From positions 1 through 25,673 of IMG/VR virus record IMGVR_UViG_3300046011_005496: a stretch of DNA of 25,673 nucleotides; one strand, given 5' to 3'. The stretch comes from a virus. A program made the position numbers and the translations under genes. This document shows positions 20,698-25,673 of the stretch, piece after piece. The notes below the pieces were generated by a model. It was not told the origin of the DNA. It searched no databases and saw nothing but the letters and a program-made list of their open reading frames with translations. How positions within the stretch are numbered: the first letter of the stretch is position 1; each line of letters starts with the position of its first letter.

Positions 20698-20995
20698 ACA
20701 CACTTGGGTTGTCGAACATGAGGGGCAGGATAGTGAGGTCGTCTGGGATGATGTTTCCTTGACGCTTTTCGGTCCTGCGCCGATTACGGTGCGAGCGCAC
20801 GAGTTGGTCAAGGCTCGGCAGGTCGTGTATGTGACGCCTGTTGGTCCAAGGATGGTTGCTTCGCTGGATGAGCAGTTAGCGGCGTGGGCGACGATTTCGC
20901 AAGCCATCGAAGACTCTGGCTATGAACTGGTGGGCGGCAGTAAGGCGCCGATGGAACCAGAGATGGAGTTAGAAGATAACCCCTCTAGCGAGTGA
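20690..20995 (+). CDS. small acidic protein between cargo genes, unknown
   Basis: A 101-residue acidic protein (M-I-E-H-T-W-V-V-E-H-E-G-Q-D-S-E-V-V-W-D-D-V) with mostly beta strands and an acidic disordered tail (M-E-P-E-M-E-L-E-D-N-P-S-S-E). GTG 20690 overlaps the previous stop. GTG 20678 is also in frame. Its stop overlaps the start of the protease-cargo gene (GTGA). It lacks the tag. Being coupled to the prohead protease gene it could be a chaperone or inhibitor of it, but this is only position. No family recognised. Confidence 0.55.
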   Translation: MIEHTWVVEHEGQDSEVVWDDVSLTLFGPAPITVRAHELVKARQVVYVTPVGPRMVASLDEQLAAWATISQAIEDSGYELVGGSKAPMEPEMELEDNPSSE

Positions 20996-23900
20996 CGCAA
21001 GGCTGGTCAACTACTACTGTCGATGCGATGGCTGAGACCAGCATGCAAAAAGATGTCGAGTTGGCTCAAGCATGGGCTAAGGGCGAGGTGGCGTGGGAAG
21101 ACCTGCCGCCGCATGTTCAAGACGCCATTGACGAGGTCATGGCAGACGAGTTACCAGATGAGGCTTCTGTCAGTGATGCCATGACTAAAAGCGAAGAGGC
21201 GTTGACGCTTCTTCATAAGTCTGATGGTGAGCATCGTTTCACGCTTGGTCCTTGGTACATCCCAAACAGATATGACGCTCATGGGGAGTGGACTGATGCG
21301 GACGAGTTGCAGAAGGCGCTTTGGGAGTATGTGCGAACTGGTGACCGTGGTATCAGGTTGCAACATGACAAGGACATCGTTGCTGGAGAGTGGCTGGAGG
21401 CGATGTCGTTCCCTGTTCCTGTGACCATTGGGATGAACAAAGCGGAGGGGAGCCAGCAGGTTACCTATCCGTCTGGGACCGTGTTCCTCGGTGTGCAGTG
21501 GAAGCCGTGGGCGTGGGAGTTGGTCAAGGAAGGCAAGATTCGAGGGTTTTCGATTGGTGGTGCGGCGGCTCGTATCGAGATGATGATGCCCGACGATGCG
21601 ATTGCCAAAGCATCGTTCGGCGGTGACAGGTCAGCGGCAGGGCGTTATGCCGCAGAGCAGAGATGGAAAGGACACGCCAAGGGCGGCAAGCCGACAGGCG
21701 GCGAAGCATCCCAAAGGGTGACCGACATGCGGCAACGAAGCCAGCCGCTTATGAACATGATTGAAAGGTTCTCCGACAAAAAACTTCTCGATAGCGCCGT
21801 GGAATCACTGAAGAAACGGGGCATCGCCAACCCCACTCTTCCTGATGACGATGAAGTGAACAAGAAACTTGCTGATGGTCTGAAAAAGAACTTTGCATCG
21901 TTGATGAAGCAAGCCGAGGATGCTATTGCCGCATCGGAAAAGGCGATGAAGAACGGCGATACGGCAACCCTAGACGAGCAAAACAATGCACTGCAAAAAA
22001 TCAAGAACAAGTTTGGGGCATTGAACCGAGCGACCCTCAAGGAGGAAGAGGCGAAGGTGGGGATTCCCAAGAACATCTCCGAGAACAATCTTCAGACGAT
22101 GATGTACGCCAGCGTCGCCCTCATTTACGACAACGCCAAAAAGTTCATCGACCAAGAAATCAAACGGAATAAGGGGATACCGATTTGGAAGGCGTCTTTC
22201 GGTGGCGACAGGTCCGAGGCTGGGCGGTATGCCGCCAATCAACGCTGGCAGGGTCAGGGTTTGCGTGGCGTCGAAACCAGCGGGCAGAAGACGACTGCGG
22301 TTATGCACGATGTTGTGACCCGTGTGCTTGGGCGTGTTGCTCAGGCTCGGGCAAGAAAAGAAATGAGGCAAGAAGAGGGCAGGTCTTCGTTGCTGTCCCG
22401 CATCAAGTATGTGTTCTCAAATGATTACACCAATCCTGAGCCTTTGGCGAGGAAGTGGGTGAAGGATGCGGCTCGTTTGGCGATGCGGGACAAAGAACGG
22501 GCAACCGATATGCAGGTTTCTTCCGTAGTCGCTTTGCCTGAAGGCAAGCAGGTGATTTTGGACCGAGGGAAGTTGACGACTGTTGGTAAGCAACAGCCAA
22601 CCTCATCTCAGGTGCATGTCGATACCATCATGGGCGGCAAGAAACGCAAACGAAATAAACGCAAGCCAATCATGGTCGATAAAGCGAAGAGTCCAGCATG
22701 GCAACGAGAAGAAGGAAAAAACCCCAAGGGCGGATTGAACGCTAAGGGTCGTGCTTCGGCAAAGGCACAGGGCATGAATCTGAAACCGCCAGTCAAGAGC
22801 GGCGACAATCCTCGCCGTGCCTCATTCCTTGCTCGTATGGGTAATGCGAATGGTCCAGAGTATGACGAAAAAGGTAAGCCGACACGGTTGCTTCTTAGTT
22901 TGAGGGCGTGGGGCGCTTCATCGAAAGCAGATGCCCGCAAGAAGGCGGCGGCTATCTCTGCTCGCAATAAGGCGAAAGAGACGAAGAAAGCCAAGGGCGG
23001 TCTGTCGGAGTGGTTTGACGAGAAGTGGGTTGATTTGTCAAGACCGAAAGAGGGCGGCGGTTTCGAGGAATGTGGGCGTCCTGATGCTTCGGAGGGCAAG
23101 TATCCAAAATGCGTTCCTGCTTCTGTTGCGGCGAAGATGTCGGAGAATGAGCGCAGGTCTGCTATTCGCCGCAAGCGTCAAGCAGAGGCTAAGGGGCGTC
23201 GTGAAAACGGCAAACCGATAAATGTGCCGACCTTCAAGTCGAAGAATGTGCCGACTGACCCCAAGTTGTATGCACGGGTAAAATCTGAGGCAAAAAAGAA
23301 GTTCGATGTGTACCCATCTGCCTATGCCAATGCTTGGCTTGTGCAGGAATATAAGAGGAGAGGTGGTGGATACAAGGTACAAAAATCTTTTGATGCGATT
23401 ATAGATAACCGTTTGGCAACAGCAAGAATCAAAAAACAAATGTTTGAAAAAGCGGTTTCATTTGGGGGTGACCGTTCCGAAGCAGGCAGATATGCCGCCA
23501 ATCAACGATGGAAAGGCAGAGGGCATGTTGCTCAAAAGCACATTCGTAGTTGGCATAAACAGTTTGGGCGTGGAAAGATGCAATACCCCAAAACACCTGA
23601 AGGTAAAGCACTTGCTCAAACAATGCCAAGTTTGAACACTCATTGTGATTTTGATAGTTTGGCGAAAGAGTTACAACGAACAGGGATGACATCAAATAGC
23701 CCTGACTATGCGATGGTGGTCTACGGGTTTTTGACGGATGAGCGTCGTGCTACTTGGGACAAGTTGATTGGTGACGCCGTGAGCGGTGTACCGCAAGGAA
23801 CGAACCCTGAGGGTTCTAGGGTGTTTGTGAAGGCTGGTGGAGGAGGTTCAGGTAAATCATCTACTCCAGCGATGGAGGGTGTGAACATTCCGACTGCTGG

Positions 23901-24609
23901 TGAGAAGATTGACGGCAAGGCAACTCCTCGTAATGCTGTCATATCTAACGCTGATGATGTAAAAGAACTGTTACCCGAATGGAGTCAGTCCGAAAAGTCA
24001 TCAGATAACAAGATGACGATAACCCCGAAAGGTAAGCAACTTCCTGACGGTCCTTTGATGCAAAGACGGGCTTCGCTCGTGCATGAAGAGTCTTCACTTA
24101 TCGGGAACTTGATTGTTACCGCCGCAATAGAAACGAAGAAAGATTTGATTGTTGACGGGACTTTGGATAACGGTGTCGAAAAGTCTTTGGCTAAGTTGCA
24201 GTCGTATCGTGACGGTGGTGCGGCGGAGGTTCATTTGATTACTTATTCGTGTGATACCGATGAGGCGGAGGCTCGGGCTTATGTTCGTTCCAAGGAAACT
24301 GGTAGGTCGGTACCTGTTGAAAGTTTGAGAAACGCTCACATCAAGGTGTCGTCTAACTTCCCTCAATACCTTGAGAAAGGCAACCTTGATTCGGTGACGG
24401 TGGTTGACACGAACTTGAACGATGACGGTTCCAAGCGTCCTGCTACAAAGATTTTTGAGTATAAGCCTTCAGGTGGGATAAAGATTTTGAATCAAGTGTT
24501 GTATCAGCGTTTCTTGGACAAGCGAAACGACTCAATGAAATCTGGTATCAACCCGTTCGAGTTGGATGAAGAAGTAAATCAGCAGATAGTGAACTCACAG
24601 AAGGGATGA
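20992..24609 (+). CDS. XkdF-like prohead protease fused to tagged cargo, ending in a zeta-toxin-like kinase
   Basis: A 1205-residue protein. Residues about 82-200 match the XkdF-like (S78-type) prohead protease: L-G-P-W-Y-I-P-N-R-Y-D-A-H-G-E, then L-Q-H-D-K-D (H125), then G-K-I-R-G-F-S-I-G-G (S187), the probable nucleophile. Tag 6 (206-228) leads a helical segment. Tag 7 (400-422) leads a very basic region with S-P-A-W-Q-R-E-E-G-K-N-P-K-G-G-L-N-A-K-G-R and W-V-D-L-S-R-P-K, resembling domains I recall as DUF6321 and DUF5872. Tag 8 (820-843) leads a zeta-toxin-like kinase: Walker A G-G-G-G-S-G-K-S-S (K955), H1031-E-E-S-S and V-D-G-T (D1055), T-G-R-S-V-P. Start GTG 20992 overlaps the previous stop. 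A protease joined to its likely cargo suggests self-cleavage. Confidence 0.8.
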   Translation: MTQGWSTTTVDAMAETSMQKDVELAQAWAKGEVAWEDLPPHVQDAIDEVMADELPDEASVSDAMTKSEEALTLLHKSDGEHRFTLGPWYIPNRYDAHGEWTDADELQKALWEYVRTGDRGIRLQHDKDIVAGEWLEAMSFPVPVTIGMNKAEGSQQVTYPSGTVFLGVQWKPWAWELVKEGKIRGFSIGGAAARIEMMMPDDAIAKASFGGDRSAAGRYAAEQRWKGHAKGGKPTGGEASQRVTDMRQRSQPLMNMIERFSDKKLLDSAVESLKKRGIANPTLPDDDEVNKKLADGLKKNFASLMKQAEDAIAASEKAMKNGDTATLDEQNNALQKIKNKFGALNRATLKEEEAKVGIPKNISENNLQTMMYASVALIYDNAKKFIDQEIKRNKGIPIWKASFGGDRSEAGRYAANQRWQGQGLRGVETSGQKTTAVMHDVVTRVLGRVAQARARKEMRQEEGRSSLLSRIKYVFSNDYTNPEPLARKWVKDAARLAMRDKERATDMQVSSVVALPEGKQVILDRGKLTTVGKQQPTSSQVHVDTIMGGKKRKRNKRKPIMVDKAKSPAWQREEGKNPKGGLNAKGRASAKAQGMNLKPPVKSGDNPRRASFLARMGNANGPEYDEKGKPTRLLLSLRAWGASSKADARKKAAAISARNKAKETKKAKGGLSEWFDEKWVDLSRPKEGGGFEECGRPDASEGKYPKCVPASVAAKMSENERRSAIRRKRQAEAKGRRENGKPINVPTFKSKNVPTDPKLYARVKSEAKKKFDVYPSAYANAWLVQEYKRRGGGYKVQKSFDAIIDNRLATARIKKQMFEKAVSFGGDRSEAGRYAANQRWKGRGHVAQKHIRSWHKQFGRGKMQYPKTPEGKALAQTMPSLNTHCDFDSLAKELQRTGMTSNSPDYAMVVYGFLTDERRATWDKLIGDAVSGVPQGTNPEGSRVFVKAGGGGSGKSSTPAMEGVNIPTAGEKIDGKATPRNAVISNADDVKELLPEWSQSEKSSDNKMTITPKGKQLPDGPLMQRRASLVHEESSLIGNLIVTAAIETKKDLIVDGTLDNGVEKSLAKLQSYRDGGAAEVHLITYSCDTDEAEARAYVRSKETGRSVPVESLRNAHIKVSSNFPQYLEKGNLDSVTVVDTNLNDDGSKRPATKIFEYKPSGGIKILNQVLYQRFLDKRNDSMKSGINPFELDEEVNQQIVNSQKG
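21607..21675 (+). repeat. tag copy 6
   Basis: Encodes residues 206-228 of the 20992 protein, at once after the prohead protease domain. Core unchanged, followed by K-G-H-A-K-G-G. Arg of D-R-S uses AGG, and Ser uses TCA. Confidence 0.95.
22189..22257 (+). repeat. tag copy 7 (variant type)
   Basis: Encodes residues 400-422 of the 20992 protein. The variant core is FGGDRSEAGRYAANQRW followed by Q-G-Q: Ala becomes Glu after D-R-S, and Glu becomes Asn before Q-R-W. Confidence 0.93.
23449..23520 (+). repeat. tag copy 8 (variant type)
   Basis: Encodes residues 820-843 of the 20992 protein, before the zeta-toxin-like kinase. It has the same E/N variant core as copy 7, and an inserted Val gives K-A-V-S-F-G-G. 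Confidence 0.93.
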
Positions 24610-24613
24610 TGCG

Positions 24614-24850
24614 ATGAGAGAACCGAATGATTATGAACTGTGTAAAACGATTGCTTGCATGATTGTGGAAGGTTTATCTGAGCATGACATCTCGAAGTTT
24701 GGGGTGTTGAACACAGATGAGGGTCGTCTGTGTTATGCGGCGGCGTTGGAAAATCCGAAGTATTGGTCACAAATCGGTTTGGAAGTTGAGGCAGGTTGGT
24801 GTTGTTCTGGTCTTCCGCAAGGGCTTCGTGAGTATTTGGGGTTGACATGA
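24614..24850 (+). CDS. small protein of unknown function
   Basis: A 78-residue protein, M-R-E-P-N-D-Y-E-L-C-K-T-I-A-C-M-I-V-E-G-L, mostly helical with several cysteines (C-K, A-C, L-C-Y, W-C-C). It lacks the tag. It begins 4 bp after the previous stop and its stop overlaps the next cargo gene (ATGA). The coupling suggests it acts with its neighbour. No family recognised. Confidence 0.58.
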   Translation: MREPNDYELCKTIACMIVEGLSEHDISKFGVLNTDEGRLCYAAALENPKYWSQIGLEVEAGWCCSGLPQGLREYLGLT

Positions 24851-25673
24851 CATGCGATTGTGGTTGCGGTAAATCGCCGTTGTCCAAGGGGGAGCAGACA
24901 GTTTTGAAGCACCTTAGAGATGGGGTGTTGTGGGATTTGCCTGACGCTTTGTGGGCACAGGTTGTGTCAGAGGTGGAGAAGGCTGGTTCTATTACGAAAG
25001 TTCAGGGTTCAGCGCAAGTCATTTTGTACGATGCGATTACCAAGCAGGCTGGAGGGTTTGGTGGGGACCGTTCGGCGGCTGGTCGCTATGCCGCCGAGCA
25101 GAGATGGAAAGGTCATGTCAAGGCGGTACCGCAAGCAGGTGAAGCAAGAAGAGCAAAGGAAATGCCATTGCCACAGGGCGAAAGCGAAAAGTTGGGTACG
25201 CCTGTCCGCTGGGACCCTAAATCACGAAGGCAAATCGTAAAGGTGTCAACGGTGGAAGAAGCGTATGAAGAGATTGCCAAAGGAAATATCGTCGAGATGG
25301 CAACCGCTCAAGAAGCCGTCACCATTGTCGAGAAGATGGCGGATTACCTAAAAGAGGTTGAGGAGAAGACTGGGGAAAAGCCGAAGAATCTGAACTTTTG
25401 TCAAATCTCGGTTCCTGGGACGAACTTGTTTTGTGGTTCGTCGGTGGCGACGGACAAGTATCCAGATGGTGTACCTCGTGTCGAGATGCCTCAGTTGTCT
25501 GGTATCCCTAAGGAAGGTAGCAAGGCAGACAAGTTGGCTCGCATCGACGATGAAGGAAATGTTGATGTCGGTAAGGCGTTCGTCGACAAGTTAGCGAAAG
25601 AGGGAGTCGAGACCAAGGAGGCTGAGGTTCCTGCCAGTTGGTTGAAGGCGTCGCAGAGCGAGTTGAAAGGCTC
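24847..25673 (+). CDS. tagged cargo protein, incomplete at the window end, ParB-like end
   Basis: The open frame runs from ATG 24847 to the last base (275 codons, no stop). The N-terminus has C-D-C-G-C-G-K, a possible metal site, then a helical leader. The tag is at residues 71-90, ahead of a K-G-H-V-K. After it come two helical stretches and then S-V-P-G-T-N-L-F-C-G-S. The last visible part, V-P-A-S-W-L-K-A-S-Q-S-E-L-K-G-S, resembles the L-K-A-T-Q-x-E-L region of ParB-like nuclease domains in phage polyvalent proteins as I recall it. The rest lies outside the window, so the effector type is not settled. Confidence 0.7.
   Translation, partial: MTCDCGCGKSPLSKGEQTVLKHLRDGVLWDLPDALWAQVVSEVEKAGSITKVQGSAQVILYDAITKQAGGFGGDRSAAGRYAAEQRWKGHVKAVPQAGEARRAKEMPLPQGESEKLGTPVRWDPKSRRQIVKVSTVEEAYEEIAKGNIVEMATAQEAVTIVEKMADYLKEVEEKTGEKPKNLNFCQISVPGTNLFCGSSVATDKYPDGVPRVEMPQLSGIPKEGSKADKLARIDDEGNVDVGKAFVDKLAKEGVETKEAEVPASWLKASQSELKG
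25057..25116 (+). repeat. tag copy 9
   Basis: Encodes residues 71-90 of the 24847 protein. The core FGGDRSAAGRYAAEQRW and K-G-H are intact, but the usual K-A-S before it is replaced by K-Q-A-G-G. Ser of D-R-S uses TCG. Confidence 0.93.

Noticed and set aside
14693-25116. The nine repeats as a CRISPR array, transposon ends or recent gene duplication
   Set aside because: They are hundreds of bp apart at irregular distance, lie in frame in coding sequence, and match as protein but not as DNA.
1-25673. ATGCGA as a known Chi site, KOPS or DNA-uptake word
   Set aside because: I cannot match it to a described signal, and uptake words normally occur on both strands. Only the enrichment is claimed.

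Overview
This window is a stretch of a tailed double-stranded DNA phage (or prophage). Every supported gene is on the + strand, mostly head-to-tail with ATGA/TAATG-type overlaps, and no gap between genes exceeds about 200 bp. The terminase pair, portal, Mu F-like head protein and XkdF-like prohead protease identify it as a Caudoviricetes packaging and head module. The host is probably an actinobacterium: the GP88 protein, the ABC-ATPase/GNAT pair, the small zinc-ribbon proteins and the leaderless promoters all resemble genes I associate with actinobacteria and their phages, several of them aquatic. The host is an inference. I saw no tRNA, rRNA, CRISPR array or insertion sequence.

Layout. Positions 1-3262 hold a cluster that looks like nucleic-acid modification: a SAM-methyltransferase-like protein, an ABC-type ATPase, a GNAT acyltransferase of the Mom-like kind, a GP88 cysteine-motif protein and an HTH protein. 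Positions 3276-5296 hold small phage proteins, one resembling a virion surface or decoration protein. A G-free leader (5395-5503) precedes the small and large terminase genes (5502-7692). These two genes run through blocks of opposite strand composition. Positions 7814-11940 are a run of small genes served by at least four good sigma70-type promoters, ending with an XRE repressor-like gene and an overlapping partner, then an 11-bp-stem hairpin. From 12200 on come the portal, the Mu F-like head protein, then more than 11 kb of large multidomain proteins.

The most striking system is in those large proteins (14636 to the window end). A tag of about 23 residues with the core FGGDRSAAGRYAAEQRW occurs nine times in five proteins. 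Most tags stand directly before a different enzymatic or effector-like domain: a metallopeptidase, two ADP-ribosyltransferase-like domains, a GNAT domain, a second metallopeptidase, a zeta-toxin-like kinase and an unfinished ParB-like domain. One of the five proteins begins with the prohead protease itself. I infer a set of cargo proteins packed into the head by a shared tag, perhaps cleaved by the protease and delivered into the host with the DNA. The tags are nearly identical as protein but use many different synonymous codons.

Two genome-wide signals stand out. Eight of the sixteen 4-bp palindromes (GATC, GGCC, CGCG, AGCT, ACGT, TTAA, AATT, CCGG) are essentially missing: I found two sites in all, against roughly 700-800 expected. 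Conversely ATGCGA occurs about 44 times on the + strand and once on the - strand. All counts were made by eye and should be re-run by script.
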